64,000 nt of DNA from Lacisediminihabitans changchengi (GCF_016634425.1 NZ_JAEPES010000003.1:310001-374000); one strand, 5' to 3'. Positions 8,301 through 17,265 are shown, counted from the first letter of the stretch. The notes: generated by a model not told the origin, from the sequence alone. Made by a program: numbers and translations.

Positions 8301-8813
8301 ATGACTTCCAACGACGCGTCTTCCGCTGCGAATCTCGACAGCATCCCCCTCACCACCATCACCGGTGCTGAGACTTCCCTGGCCGAGTACGACGGCAAGG
8401 TGAAACTCATCGTCAACGTCGCCTCGCGCTGCGGGCTCGCGCCGCAGTACGAGAAGCTCGAAGCGATGCAGAAGCTCTACGCCGACCGCGGTTTCACGGT
8501 TCTCGGCTTTCCGAGCAACCAGTTCTTGCAGGAGCTCAGCACAGAGGAAGCTATCGCGGAGTACTGCTCGACCACGTGGGGCATCAGCTTTCCGATGTTC
8601 GAGAAGGTCAAGGTCAATGGCCGAGACGCTCACCCGCTCTACTCCGAGCTGAAGAAGACTCCGGATGCGAACGGCAAGGCCGGACGCGTGAAGTGGAACT
8701 TCGAAAAATTCGTCATCACGCCCGACGGTCAGGTGCACCGCTTCCGTCCGACCACGGAGCCCGACGACCCGGCGATTATCGACCTGATCGAGAAGGCTCT
8801 GCCAGCCGCCTAA
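8301..8813 (+). CDS. Glutathione peroxidase-family thiol peroxidase (Cys type)
   Basis: 170 residues. It reduces hydroperoxides. The peroxidatic residue is Cys in NVASRCGLAPQYEKL, not selenocysteine. The partner Gln is in GFPSNQF and the Trp-Asn pair in KWNFEKF. Length and motif order fit the family. Bacterial Cys homologues generally use thioredoxin rather than glutathione, and actinobacteria mostly lack glutathione, so thioredoxin or a mycothiol system is the likely reductant. It is cytoplasmic and divergent from the J-domain/NERD gene. Confidence 0.92.
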   Translation: MTSNDASSAANLDSIPLTTITGAETSLAEYDGKVKLIVNVASRCGLAPQYEKLEAMQKLYADRGFTVLGFPSNQFLQELSTEEAIAEYCSTTWGISFPMFEKVKVNGRDAHPLYSELKKTPDANGKAGRVKWNFEKFVITPDGQVHRFRPTTEPDDPAIIDLIEKALPAA

Positions 8814-8898
8814 AGATCGACGTGTCGCGTCACGACCGCACTGTCGAGTACTGGCGGAGTCATGATCCGGCGCGGACGGCGGCAATAGGCTGGGTGCG

Positions 8899-9552
8899 AT
8901 GCGACTCCTCCTGATACGACACGGCCAGACGATCGACAACGTGAACGGCGCGCTCGGTACCGCCGCGCCCGGTCCGGGACTTACCGAGCTCGGTACTCGG
9001 CAGGCCGCGGCCATACCCGCCGCACTGCAGTCCGAGCGGATCGAGGCGATCTACGTCTCGCACTTGCTTCGCACCCGGCGCACTGCCGAGCCGCTCGCTC
9101 GCTCCCGAGGGCTCGAGATTCAGGAGATAGACGGCATCGAGGAGATCCGGGCCGGGGATGTCGAGGGTCGCAACGATATGGATGCGGTGCGCCTCTACAT
9201 GGGCACGATCTTCTCCTGGTGGCAGGACTTCGATGGGCGCATTCCCGGTGGCGAAGACGGCAACGAGTTCTACGATCGCTTCACCGCCGCCATCGGCCGG
9301 ATCGCGGTCAGCCACAGCGGAACCGTCGCGATCTTCAGTCATGGCGCCGCCATCCGCACCTGGGCCTCATGGACATCCCGCAATCTGGATGCCGGGTTCA
9401 GTCGCGTCCACGACCTCGAGAACACGGCGGTCGTCGTGGTCGAGGGCTCGCCCGAGGACGGGTGGGTCACCACGTATTGGGCCGGAGAACCGATGGGCGG
9501 GGCGGAACTCGAAGACCCGACGGCGCTCGACCCCACGGGCGAAGCGGTCTGA
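8899..9552 (+). CDS. Histidine phosphatase (phosphoglycerate mutase-like) protein
   Basis: 217 residues. The phosphoacceptor motif LIRHGQT is at residues 5-11. The acidic residue is probably in EEIRAGDVEG, and the second His is in IFSHGAAIRTW. This is the broad branch 1 histidine phosphatase family, and the substrate cannot be told from sequence. A -10 hexamer TAGGCT at 8886-8891 is 7 nt from the ATG, so the mRNA is probably leaderless. The acidic-protein gene follows 98 bp downstream. Confidence 0.85.
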   Translation: MRLLLIRHGQTIDNVNGALGTAAPGPGLTELGTRQAAAIPAALQSERIEAIYVSHLLRTRRTAEPLARSRGLEIQEIDGIEEIRAGDVEGRNDMDAVRLYMGTIFSWWQDFDGRIPGGEDGNEFYDRFTAAIGRIAVSHSGTVAIFSHGAAIRTWASWTSRNLDAGFSRVHDLENTAVVVVEGSPEDGWVTTYWAGEPMGGAELEDPTALDPTGEAV

Positions 9553-9650
9553 TCGTTTCCGACGGAGAACTTTCGCATCCGTCAATTGCCCCTTGCACCG
9601 CTGGCAGCACTGGTCTTGAGTGGAATCACGACGAGAGAGAAGTGAGATCC

Positions 9651-10025
9651 ATGAGCGACAGCACCGGAACTGAGGGCGGAACCGAGGGCGGCGCGGCCCC
9701 GTACTACAACGACCGCGAGGCCCAGTATCTTGCCGAGAACGACCTCGCCGTCAACGACGCGGTTGCGGGCGAGACGGTGAGTCGGGGTGTGGGCAACGGC
9801 AACTCTGGTCGCACCGGCGGGTCGCCGAACGAGGTTCGCCCCTACTCAGGTGAAGACGACCTCGAAGGCGTCGACCTCGACCTGGACGGCGAACCGACCG
9901 ACGACGAGCCGCACCTGCGCACTGACGAGGTCGACAGTATCGATGCGGTCGACCAGCCCGATTCGAGCGTGATAGACCCGAGCGTCCCCGACGTGATCAG
10001 CGACAACGAGGGTCCGCTGCTGTAG
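9651..10025 (+). CDS. Acidic disordered protein, cluster 2 member a
   Basis: 124 residues from ATG 9651 behind GAGAGAAGTGAG. It begins MSDSTGTEGG. The N-terminal half contains a Tyr-containing segment (APYYNDREAQYLAEND) and NDAVAGETV. The C-terminal half is a dense Asp/Glu tract (EDDLEGVDLDLDG). No Cys or Trp is present. It resembles in composition, and partly in motif, the three small proteins at 4.7-5.4 kb. It is 14 bp upstream of the next acidic gene and no function is assigned. Confidence 0.7.
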   Translation: MSDSTGTEGGTEGGAAPYYNDREAQYLAENDLAVNDAVAGETVSRGVGNGNSGRTGGSPNEVRPYSGEDDLEGVDLDLDGEPTDDEPHLRTDEVDSIDAVDQPDSSVIDPSVPDVISDNEGPLL

Positions 10026-10039
10026 CGGCGGGCGCACAC

Positions 10040-10294
10040 ATGAGCGACACCGACGGCACGCAACCCAGCGAGCAGAACCCGAGCCCCCAAATCCAGGCCG
10101 ATATCGCCGATCTGGAAGCCCGGGGCAGCCTGCGATTGCCCGACCCGCCCGACGACGAGCCGCTGACGGATGACGACGAGCTCACCGACGACGGTGCGAC
10201 GTCGACCGGAGATTCGGAGTTCGATCACTCCGACCCGAGTTCGGAGCCCGACCTCGAATCGGGCGACTCCGGCGGATTCGTCGACCCGCGCTAG
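10040..10294 (+). CDS. Acidic disordered protein, cluster 2 member b
   Basis: 84 residues starting MSDTDGTQPSEQNP. A short helical segment (IQADIADLEARGSLRLP) precedes an Asp/Glu/Ser tract containing LTDDDELTDDG. It is 14 bp after the preceding acidic gene and probably co-transcribed with it. It is predicted to be disordered and no function is recognised. Confidence 0.65.
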   Translation: MSDTDGTQPSEQNPSPQIQADIADLEARGSLRLPDPPDDEPLTDDDELTDDGATSTGDSEFDHSDPSSEPDLESGDSGGFVDPR

Positions 10295-10343
10295 CGGAAC
10301 GTCGGCGCAGGGTCAGCTCCAGCACGCCGTCGACCGGCGCGTC

Positions 10344-13300
10344 TCAGACCAGAATCGGCAACTCTCCGGGCACGCGCTCGATCTGCTGAGGCTCGATCCG
10401 CTGAGGCATGGTGATCGTGCTGTCGCCGCGGGGCGTCATGCTCACCACCAGCTTTCCCGGGATCTGCTCCTTCATCGAGTCGACGTGGCTGATCAGACCG
10501 ATGGTTCGACCTCCGGCACGGAGCCCGTCGAGGGTGCTCATCGCGATCTCGAGCGTCTCCGCATCCAATGATCCGAAACCCTCGTCGATGAACAGGGTGT
10601 CCAACCGGATGCCGCCAGCCTGGTTCGTCACGACCTCGGCCAACCCCAGCGCCAGGGCCAGCGACGCGAGGAAGGTCTCGCCCCCGGAGAGCGAATTGGT
10701 GGCTCGCGATTTTCCGGTGTGTTCGTCGAGGATGGAGAGCCCGAGTCCCGACTGCGTGTTGCGGTACTGCACGGAGTCGTCGTGTTCAAGTGCGTATCGT
10801 CCGCTGGTCATCACCCGAAGGCGCACGTTCGCCGCCGCCACGATCTGTTCCAACTGCGCGGCGAGAACGTAGGTCTCGAGGCGCATTCGCCGGGTGTTCG
10901 GCTCCTTGCCCTGCACCGCATTGGCCAGCTCGCGCAGCTGCCCGTACTCGGCCCGCAGATCAGCGGATGCCGCGAACCGCCGCCGCGCCTCAGCGACCAG
11001 CCCGGCGGCTGCGCGCACGCGCTCGCGCAGGGCGCTGGCGGCGGACATCGCGGAATCCCGCCGCTCGCCGGCCTCGAGCAGCGCCGCGCGAGCCGGCTCC
11101 AGGTCTACCGTGGTCTCAGGCAACCCGCGAAGCTCCGGCTCTGCGAGTATCGAGCGGGCAGTTGCTATCGACTGGTCGTGGTCGCTGATGACTCGCTCCA
11201 GGCGGCGGATCTCTTCCGAGTCCACACGCGCATCCTCCGCCTCGGTCTCGTCGGCGAACCCCTGCTCGGCGAGGCCCGTGGCCAATGACTCGGTCGCAAA
11301 CTCGAGCGCCCGCTGCCTCTCGGTCGTGGTGTCGATCGCGCGCTCGAGCGTCTTCGCCGCGGCGAGATGAAGACGCAACGCCGACGCCCGCTCCGACACG
11401 GTCGCGAAGCCGTTCCGATGGTCGGAAACTCGTCGCTTGGCGCTGGTGAGCTCGAGTTCGCGGGCCGCGAGGTCTGTGCCCGCGGCATGGCGCCGAGCCT
11501 GCAACCCTTCCACCTCGGCCTCCGCCTGCTGGATCAGCGAACCCAGACGCCCGATCTCGTCATCGAGCTCGACCATGAGGTCGGCCGCCAGGCGCGCATC
11601 CCGAACCGCGCCGAGCGCGGTGCTGAGTTGTGTCTCGATCGTCTCCAGCGACAGACCCTCGCTGCGCGCGAGCGACTCGGCGAGAAGGCCGGCGAGCCGC
11701 GTGCTGACTCTGGTGGCGTCATCCAGAGCAGTCCTCCGATCCGTGAGTTCTGCGCGCGCCTCCTCGATATCCGCCGATGTCACGGGCGGCGCCTCCAATG
11801 GCGCGGGCTCGGGGTGCGCGGTGGAGCCGCACACGGCGCAGGGCTCGCCGTCGACCAGGGCACCGGCGAGTTCGGCGGCGTGACCGGCGAATCGGCGGTC
11901 CATCAGCAACTGGTGCGTGGTGGTCGCTCCGGTGAGGCGCTGGGACGCCACGAGCTCGGCTGCCTGCGCCGCGGCCATCTCGCGTTCGAGTCGAACTCTC
12001 TCGCGCGCCGCCTCGCGTGCCCCCTCGAGCCGCGCGGCGGTGGCAGCGGCGGCCCCTTCGGCAGACGCGGCGACACGTGCGTCGGAGAGCCTGGACTGGG
12101 CCTCGATCAGCTGGCCAGGAAGCATCTCGAGCTGCCGGACAGCCCTGGCAGCGCTCTCGTCGATGGCCGAGAGGGCGGCTCGCCCGATGTCGACCGCCTC
12201 GGAGAGGCTGGGCAACGCCAGTTCGTCGGTGATGGGCGCTTCGAGGGATCCGAGCCTGCGGGTGAGCGCGTCGATGGCCTCGTCTACAGCCTGCACTGTG
12301 ATGGCTGCGGTGGCAGTGTCGACTGGCGGTGGATCGAATGACGCGTAGGCAGAACGAGCAGCGAGCTCGAGCGCGCGTGCGGCCATCAGTTCGTTGTCGG
12401 CCGCACGCCGGGCAGCGATCAGCGGCCACACGGGGGCCGCACGCCGAGCGCTGCTCGCGGCAGCGCGCTCGAGCTCGACCGACTCGGACAGGTGGCGCTG
12501 CAGGGTCGCGGCCGCGACATCCCGCCGCCGTTGCCGGGAATGCACCGTGTCGAGCTGCCGGAACTCGTCTTCGGCCGCGGCCCGTGCGGCATCTGCCACC
12601 GCAGCACTCGACTCGGCCAGCTCGGTCGCGGCGACGAGTTCGTCGAGAAGCGCGTCGAACCAGGCCAGCTCCGGCTCGGACGGCACCTCGCTCGGGTCCA
12701 GTTCTACCGCTCGCGCGAACTGGGCCGCGTGCTGAGAGACGGCCTCCGACGACTCGGCCACCTGCTGCTCGAGAGCGCGTCGGCGCTCGACCAGGAATGT
12801 CTCGTAGGCGAGAAAACGGTCGGTGCCGAAGAGACTCCTCAGCACCGACTGTCGATCGTCGTTTCCGGCGGCGAGGAACTCCTGAAACCGGTTCTGCGCA
12901 AGCAGGATCACCTGGAGGAACTGGTCTTTGCTCAGGCCGACCAGCCGCAGCACGTCTTTGCCGACATCCACCGGGCGGGCGGCGGTGACGCGCCAGTCGT
13001 CACCCTCCCTGATCGCCAACTCCGCCGTCGCTGGTGAGGAGGTGGTGCCGGTGCCACGGAGCTTCGGGCGGGCGAATTCGGGGCTACGGCGCACCCGGTA
13101 ATCGTTCGATCCGACCCGGAATTCCAGCTCGACGACAGTGGGATCGTCGGGTTCGGCGTGATCGCTTCGTAGTCTCGCCTGCGCACCGTCGTAGCGCGGC
13201 ACACTCCCATAGAGGGCGAAACAGACGGCGTCGAGGATGCTGGACTTGCCCGCGCCCGTTCGCCCGGTGATGAGGAAGATGCCGTCGTCGTCGAACCGCT

Positions 13301-13367
13301 CGAAGTCGATGTACTGCTCGGTCTTGAACGGTCCGAATCCAGCCACACGCAGACGGAGGATCTTCAC
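10344..13367 (-). CDS. sbcC: Exonuclease subunit SbcC (Rad50-like ATPase)
   Basis: 1007 residues. It is the SMC-like subunit of the SbcCD nuclease, which cuts hairpins and trims protein-blocked DNA ends. Walker A is GRTGAGKSSILDAV near residue 40. Two long Ala/Glu/Arg-rich coiled coils flank the zinc hook CAVCGSTAHP in the middle. The ABC signature LSGGETFLASLALALGLAEV and Walker B LFIDEGFGSLDAE are near the C-terminus. The start is GTG, overlapping the sbcD stop by 4 bp (GTGA), so the two subunits are translationally coupled. Its end converges on the acidic gene at 10040. Confidence 0.96.
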   Translation of the reverse strand: MKILRLRVAGFGPFKTEQYIDFERFDDDGIFLITGRTGAGKSSILDAVCFALYGSVPRYDGAQARLRSDHAEPDDPTVVELEFRVGSNDYRVRRSPEFARPKLRGTGTTSSPATAELAIREGDDWRVTAARPVDVGKDVLRLVGLSKDQFLQVILLAQNRFQEFLAAGNDDRQSVLRSLFGTDRFLAYETFLVERRRALEQQVAESSEAVSQHAAQFARAVELDPSEVPSEPELAWFDALLDELVAATELAESSAAVADAARAAAEDEFRQLDTVHSRQRRRDVAAATLQRHLSESVELERAAASSARRAAPVWPLIAARRAADNELMAARALELAARSAYASFDPPPVDTATAAITVQAVDEAIDALTRRLGSLEAPITDELALPSLSEAVDIGRAALSAIDESAARAVRQLEMLPGQLIEAQSRLSDARVAASAEGAAAATAARLEGAREAARERVRLEREMAAAQAAELVASQRLTGATTTHQLLMDRRFAGHAAELAGALVDGEPCAVCGSTAHPEPAPLEAPPVTSADIEEARAELTDRRTALDDATRVSTRLAGLLAESLARSEGLSLETIETQLSTALGAVRDARLAADLMVELDDEIGRLGSLIQQAEAEVEGLQARRHAAGTDLAARELELTSAKRRVSDHRNGFATVSERASALRLHLAAAKTLERAIDTTTERQRALEFATESLATGLAEQGFADETEAEDARVDSEEIRRLERVISDHDQSIATARSILAEPELRGLPETTVDLEPARAALLEAGERRDSAMSAASALRERVRAAAGLVAEARRRFAASADLRAEYGQLRELANAVQGKEPNTRRMRLETYVLAAQLEQIVAAANVRLRVMTSGRYALEHDDSVQYRNTQSGLGLSILDEHTGKSRATNSLSGGETFLASLALALGLAEVVTNQAGGIRLDTLFIDEGFGSLDAETLEIAMSTLDGLRAGGRTIGLISHVDSMKEQIPGKLVVSMTPRGDSTITMPQRIEPQQIERVPGELPILV

Positions 13368-14563
13368 GCCCCGACCTCCCGCGCCCCGACACCATCGAAA
13401 TCGACTGAGCCGGTCTCAACGACCTGCGCGTGTCTCTGTTCGATCGCACGATCGATGATGCGCCGCTCCGCCTCGCTGGCGCCGACGCCGTTGCGAACCA
13501 GTTCGAGAAAGCCCTGCACGATCTCATGATCGCTCTTGGCGGCGATGCGCTGACCATAGCTCTGCGACGTGGTCTCGGCGACCACGCTCGGCCGGAACTC
13601 GAGATGGGCTGCGTACGGGAAGCGCTTCTGCAAGCGGCGCATCGCGTCCATCGGACGCACGACGTCGGTGAGGACGGCGCTTACCCACTGGTCTTCGTGG
13701 GCGGCCAGAGCCGGATCGATCACCAGGTCGTCCAGGTCGCCGGTGAGCACGGCGAGCTCTCTCGGAACGGGCAGGTCGACCCAGTCCACGTGGTCGAGTC
13801 CGTCGGCATCCAGGTGCACCAGCCAGGCACCGCGGGGCTTGCCGACCTCGCTGAACGAATAGTGCAGCGGCGCCCCCGAGTACCGCGCCCGCTCGCTGAG
13901 CCGAGCACGGCCGTGGATGTGGCCGAGTGCCACGTAGTCGGGGCCGTCGAAGGTCGACAGAGGCACGACATCCAATCCCCCGGCGGTGATGTCACGCTCC
14001 AACCCAACGCTGGCCGGCACGTCGGCGATGAACGCGTGCGAGAGAACGACCGAGCGCCCTCCGCGTCGGTCGAGGTCGGCGCGCACTCTCTCCATCGCGA
14101 AGCCGAGCATCTGTTCGTGGCTGCGAAGCTCGACACCGGGATACGCGCTGCGGACGATCGACGGTTCGAGGTAGGGGATTCCGTAGAAGTGCACCGGACC
14201 GAATTCATCGTCGATACTGATCGGTCGGTCATGCAGTTCCTGTCGGGTGATGATGTGGATGCCCGCCAGCCCGGTGAATCCGGCGTTGAATCCGAGTCTC
14301 GTGGCGGAGTCGTGATTTCCGCTGGTGAGTACCACCTGGGCTCCGGCATCACGAATGCCACGCAAAGTGGCGGTGAGCAATTCGTAGCTCTCGGCCGCGG
14401 GGGTGGCGCTGTCGAAGATGTCGCCCGCGACGACGACCACGTCGATCTGCTCTCGGCGCACGACGTCAACGAGGGCCTCGAGCACCTGGCCGAGATGCGC
14501 GATCGTCGAGTTGCCGTGGAACGTTCGCCCGATGTGCCAATCGGAGCTGTGCAGGATCTTCAT
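13364..14563 (-). CDS. sbcD: Exonuclease subunit SbcD (Mre11-like nuclease)
   Basis: 399 residues. It is the Mn-dependent nuclease subunit. Phosphoesterase motifs are LHSSDWHIGRTF, VVAGDIFDSATP, VLTSGNHDSATRLGF and LGHIHGRARL. The start is set at ATG 14563 rather than an upstream in-frame codon at 14587. The protein then begins MKILHSSDWHIG as in the family, and a -10 hexamer TAACCT (14576-14571) lies 7 nt before that ATG, which would give a leaderless mRNA. It forms a two-gene operon with sbcC. Confidence 0.96.
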   Translation of the reverse strand: MKILHSSDWHIGRTFHGNSTIAHLGQVLEALVDVVRREQIDVVVVAGDIFDSATPAAESYELLTATLRGIRDAGAQVVLTSGNHDSATRLGFNAGFTGLAGIHIITRQELHDRPISIDDEFGPVHFYGIPYLEPSIVRSAYPGVELRSHEQMLGFAMERVRADLDRRGGRSVVLSHAFIADVPASVGLERDITAGGLDVVPLSTFDGPDYVALGHIHGRARLSERARYSGAPLHYSFSEVGKPRGAWLVHLDADGLDHVDWVDLPVPRELAVLTGDLDDLVIDPALAAHEDQWVSAVLTDVVRPMDAMRRLQKRFPYAAHLEFRPSVVAETTSQSYGQRIAAKSDHEIVQGFLELVRNGVGASEAERRIIDRAIEQRHAQVVETGSVDFDGVGAREVGA

Positions 14564-14636
14564 TGAGGTCAGGTTAAGCCCTGCCACCGACGTGGGAAGC
14601 GAAGGCCCGCGAGGACCGGAGAACGCGTGTCGGCGA

Positions 14637-15389
14637 TCACACCATACGGGTGACAGTCTCGAACATCATCGCCGCTGCTATGCCGGCGGCAGCCACACAC
14701 CAGATGGCACGGCGCGATGATGCCACCCGGATCGACCGATCCAATGAGGCGAAGCGCTCGCGGATGCTGTGGTCGGGCGACGAGATGCCATGCCAGACAT
14801 CGGGCTGCTCGACCGCGGTCACGATGGCGGACACCTCGGATTCGCTGAGCACGGTGGGCTGACTCGTCAGCCAGCGGACGATCCTGCGGGCATCTGTCAC
14901 CTCGACGGCCGGGCGATCGGTGCCGAAGGTGATCCGTTCCGGGTCGACGAGAGCAAGCACCGGCCGCACCGGCGCAGTCGGAAGCATCCGCTCGATGCGG
15001 GCCGCCTCGCTCAGCGACACTCGGATGTGCGACTGCTTCTGACCGTCGACGAGAACGGAATGCCCGGCGGCCCAGACCTTCTTGTGGCGGTGCAGCCGCG
15101 TCGTGATCGTGAACACCCCGGCCGGACCGATGGCGATGTGGTCGATGTCCGAGCCCTTGGCGTTCAGGGGAAGGGCGTGGAGCACCGTCCATCCGGCCGG
15201 GAGCATGCTGAGTCGTTCGCCGACCTCGATCTCGCCGAGCGCGCCCGCGTACCAGCCGTAGCTGTTCGGGCTCAGCGGTGAGACACCGAACAGCCGTGCG
15301 AGCGGCGACCTCTCCCGTACACTTTCCTGCTCGATGAGCAGACGCTCCATCACGGCCTGCCCGGCGAAGCGCTCGCGCACTATCGACAT
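14637..15389 (-). CDS. NERD-domain protein with C-terminal membrane helix
   Basis: 250 residues from ATG 15389, which has GGGGGTGG just upstream. An in-frame codon 14 residues earlier (15431) is the alternative. The NERD domain spans about residues 45-160, with WYAGALGEIEVGERL, LNAKGSDIDHIAIGPAGVFTI and KVWAAGHSVLVDG. A single hydrophobic stretch, AIWCVAAAGIAAAMMFETV, lies near the C-terminus. It is the second NERD protein in the window and lies upstream of sbcD on the same strand, 73 bp away. NERD domains are thought to be nuclease-like. No activity is claimed here. Confidence 0.75.
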   Translation of the reverse strand: MSIVRERFAGQAVMERLLIEQESVRERSPLARLFGVSPLSPNSYGWYAGALGEIEVGERLSMLPAGWTVLHALPLNAKGSDIDHIAIGPAGVFTITTRLHRHKKVWAAGHSVLVDGQKQSHIRVSLSEAARIERMLPTAPVRPVLALVDPERITFGTDRPAVEVTDARRIVRWLTSQPTVLSESEVSAIVTAVEQPDVWHGISSPDHSIRERFASLDRSIRVASSRRAIWCVAAAGIAAAMMFETVTRMV

Positions 15390-15523
15390 ACCACCCCCGT
15401 ATCGCTGCCACGCTATGCGATGGAAGCTCATGGGTGCCAGCCCCAGTTCCGCAGAACGGGGGCACGAGCACGACGCGCACCGGGAAGTGCCCGGAAGCGT
15501 GCCGCGCTACTCCCCCTGGATCG

Positions 15524-15724
15524 CTAGTCCCCTGGATCGGTGATGACGCCCGTCGGATCCGACTCGCGAACGGTGTGTGTGCTCCCGAGTTCTTCTGCCA
15601 GAGATCGACCGGCGTCGATGGCCTCGATCTTGCTCGAGAAGCTTTCACTCAGTTCGGGAGCACCGATCACTCGGTTCACCCACTGGCCATTCTTGTCGAT
15701 CGTCTCGACATCTCCATCTGCCAT
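15524..15724 (-). CDS. Small DUF2188-like protein
   Basis: 66 residues from ATG 15724 behind GAGGTG. The sequence starts MADGDVETIDKNGQWVNRV and continues with SFSSKIEAIDAGRSLAEELG, THTVRES and GVITDPGD. This is the pattern of DUF2188, in which a Trp-containing strand precedes an EAI-x-A-RSLA helix. The function of the family is unknown. It lies between the NERD gene and the Rieske gene, all on the minus strand. Confidence 0.7.
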   Translation of the reverse strand: MADGDVETIDKNGQWVNRVIGAPELSESFSSKIEAIDAGRSLAEELGSTHTVRESDPTGVITDPGD

Positions 15725-15797
15725 GCCACACCTCGTTTCTGCTCGCCGATCGTGCTCACCTGATCTGGTCGCGCGGTCGATCAGGATGCCGCCGGGG

Positions 15798-16679
15798 TCA
15801 GCCATCGGCTCCGGGCAGCTGCACCTGTACCACGCCATCCTGCACCCGGGTGATGAATCGCGGTTGTGGCGACGTCGCCGGACCGTGCACGACGGCGCCG
15901 GTCTCGACGTCGAATACGCTTCCGTGCCACGGACAGGAGACACAGGTCGATCCAGACTCCTCGTCAACGAGCTCGCCCTGATTCAGAGGCCCAGACAGAT
16001 GACTGCAGGTATTCGACAACACACTCACGGCGTGGCCACGGCGCAGCACGAGAAGGGGCTGACCGGCGACATCCATCGTGCTTAGCTCGCCATCGGGCAG
16101 CTCCTCCAGCGGGGCGAGGACCTGCCAGCCCGACGGCATGAGGTGCGGCACGTCTTCGGCGTGATTGGCGCCCGAGGCCTGGCGATATGCCAGATGACCG
16201 CCGAGGTAGCCGCCGATCGACATCACGGCAAGTCCCGCGTAGCCGAAGAGCCGCCCACTCGCCTGGTGGCCACGTCCGCGCTGGAGATACGAGATGACGT
16301 AGAGGCCCACTGCGGTGGCGTTGGCCGCCGCGTGGACGATCCCCACCCGCTGCTGCTGTCGATGGAGCGACAACCAATCGACCCAGCCCGCGGCGATCGA
16401 CGGGATCGCACTGACGATCCCGAGACCGACGAGCAGTTTCGACTGGCGAGCCGTCTTCGGAAACAGGTCGAGCACGGCCGAGGAGGTGAAGGCCCCCAGC
16501 GGCACCTGCACCGCGAGCGGATGCAGCGGATGTCCGAGCGGCACGCCGTGCAACAGGTCGCGCAGCCGACGGCTGGCGAACAGTGTCGAGTAGAGCCGAT
16601 TCGCTTGGGTGACGACCGGATCGAGCCGAGTATCCGACTCGAGGTCGGCTACGGTCTGCACGATCGTCAGTTCTTGCAT
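15798..16679 (-). CDS. DUF2231 membrane domain fused to a Rieske [2Fe-2S] domain
   Basis: 293 residues. Residues about 40-185 form a DUF2231 membrane module with GVPLGHPLHPLAVQVPLGAF and about four hydrophobic segments. Residues about 190-290 form a Rieske domain. Its ligands are Cys and His in CSHLSGPL and in CPWHGSVF. The fusion suggests a membrane-anchored electron-transfer protein with the cluster on one membrane face. The redox partner is unknown. A ribosome site AGGAAGAGG precedes the ATG. A TTGACA box lies upstream (see promoter). Confidence 0.88.
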   Translation of the reverse strand: MQELTIVQTVADLESDTRLDPVVTQANRLYSTLFASRRLRDLLHGVPLGHPLHPLAVQVPLGAFTSSAVLDLFPKTARQSKLLVGLGIVSAIPSIAAGWVDWLSLHRQQQRVGIVHAAANATAVGLYVISYLQRGRGHQASGRLFGYAGLAVMSIGGYLGGHLAYRQASGANHAEDVPHLMPSGWQVLAPLEELPDGELSTMDVAGQPLLVLRRGHAVSVLSNTCSHLSGPLNQGELVDEESGSTCVSCPWHGSVFDVETGAVVHGPATSPQPRFITRVQDGVVQVQLPGADG

Positions 16680-16711
16680 GAGCTGCCTCTTCCTGTCCTC
16701 TGGGCTTGTCC

Positions 16712-16746
16712 TTTCTTAGAGGACGCCGGCGAGACGCTCGTGTCAA
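16712..16746 (-). promoter_or_regulatory. Candidate promoter for the DUF2231-Rieske gene
   Basis: On the minus strand a consensus -35 TTGACA (16746-16741) is followed about 17-20 nt later by TCCTCT/TAAGAA, a poor -10. The -35 is convincing and the -10 is not. Confidence 0.35.
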
Positions 16747-16757
16747 GGGTGGCTTTC

Positions 16758-16788
16758 GTCCACAGTCCACAGTCCACAGTCCACAGTC
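16758..16788. repeat. Four tandem GTCCACA heptamers
   Basis: GTCCACA occurs four times head to tail (16758-16785), then GTC. It lies between the Rieske gene start and the PPOX gene end. Each unit contains TCCACA, the core of a DnaA box, but a complete 9-mer is not formed. Confidence 0.7.
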
Positions 16789-16815
16789 GAGCGTTGATCG
16801 GCAGCTCGCCGAAAA

Positions 16816-16847
16816 TAGCTAGCTGTATAGCTAGCTGTATAGCTAGC
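16816..16847. repeat. 12-bp AT-richer tandem repeat at a gene end
   Basis: TAGCTAGCTGTA occurs twice and then partly again (TAGCTAGC). The last part overlaps the stop codon of the PPOX gene at 16843. TAGCTAGC is self-complementary, so the array could also form a small cruciform or stem. Confidence 0.7.
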
Positions 16848-17265
16848 CCTTCATCCCCGGCGATCCGATCACGTCATCGACCAAGATCTCGATCACGACC
16901 CGCTTCGGGTTGGGACTCGGCTGTCGGTACCGCTGCGCGTACAGCTCGACGGCGCGGCTCACCTCGTCAGGCTCGCGACGGATGCTGGCGCGGCCAGCGA
17001 GACTCAGCCAGCGACGTCCGTCGACCTGGGCTACGGTCGCCGATCCGGAGCGCTCGACATTCCGAACCTTTTGCGTGCCGTCGCTGGTGATGATTCGCAC
17101 CACGCCCTCCGACAGGGTGAACCCCACGGCGACGGAATGGATCGCCCCGTGCGGGCCGGGCGTCGACAGGATGGCCAGGTGCCGTTCCTCGGTGAAAGCG
17201 GCAGCGGCATCCGTCGCGCGGTACGGCGCAAGGTACGGCGTCTGGCCGTCAGGCGACTCAGCCAC
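16843..17265 (-). CDS. PPOX-class F420/flavin-dependent oxidoreductase (split-barrel)
   Basis: 140 residues from GTG 17265, which overlaps the MmcQ gene by 8 bp. A longer in-frame start at 17298 would add 11 residues and increase the overlap. The split-barrel core is visible in HLAILSTPGPHGAIHSVAVGF, VRIITSDGTQKVRNV, WLSLAGRASIR and AVELYAQRY. This matches the actinobacterial TIGR03618-like branch, members of which usually bind F420 or FMN. Its last codons are built from the 12-bp repeat. Confidence 0.8.
   Translation of the reverse strand: MAESPDGQTPYLAPYRATDAAAAFTEERHLAILSTPGPHGAIHSVAVGFTLSEGVVRIITSDGTQKVRNVERSGSATVAQVDGRRWLSLAGRASIRREPDEVSRAVELYAQRYRQPSPNPKRVVIEILVDDVIGSPGMKG

Noticed and set aside
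8135..8416. 94-residue N-terminal extension of the J-domain/NERD protein
   Set aside because: It overlaps the divergent peroxidase gene by more than 100 bp and shows no domain. The J domain begins at the ATG at 8134.
10344..13367. Large opposite-strand ORFs inside sbcC (for example 11367-12341 on the plus strand)
   Set aside because: These are high-GC shadow frames. The minus strand encodes a full-length protein with Walker motifs, zinc hook and ABC signature.
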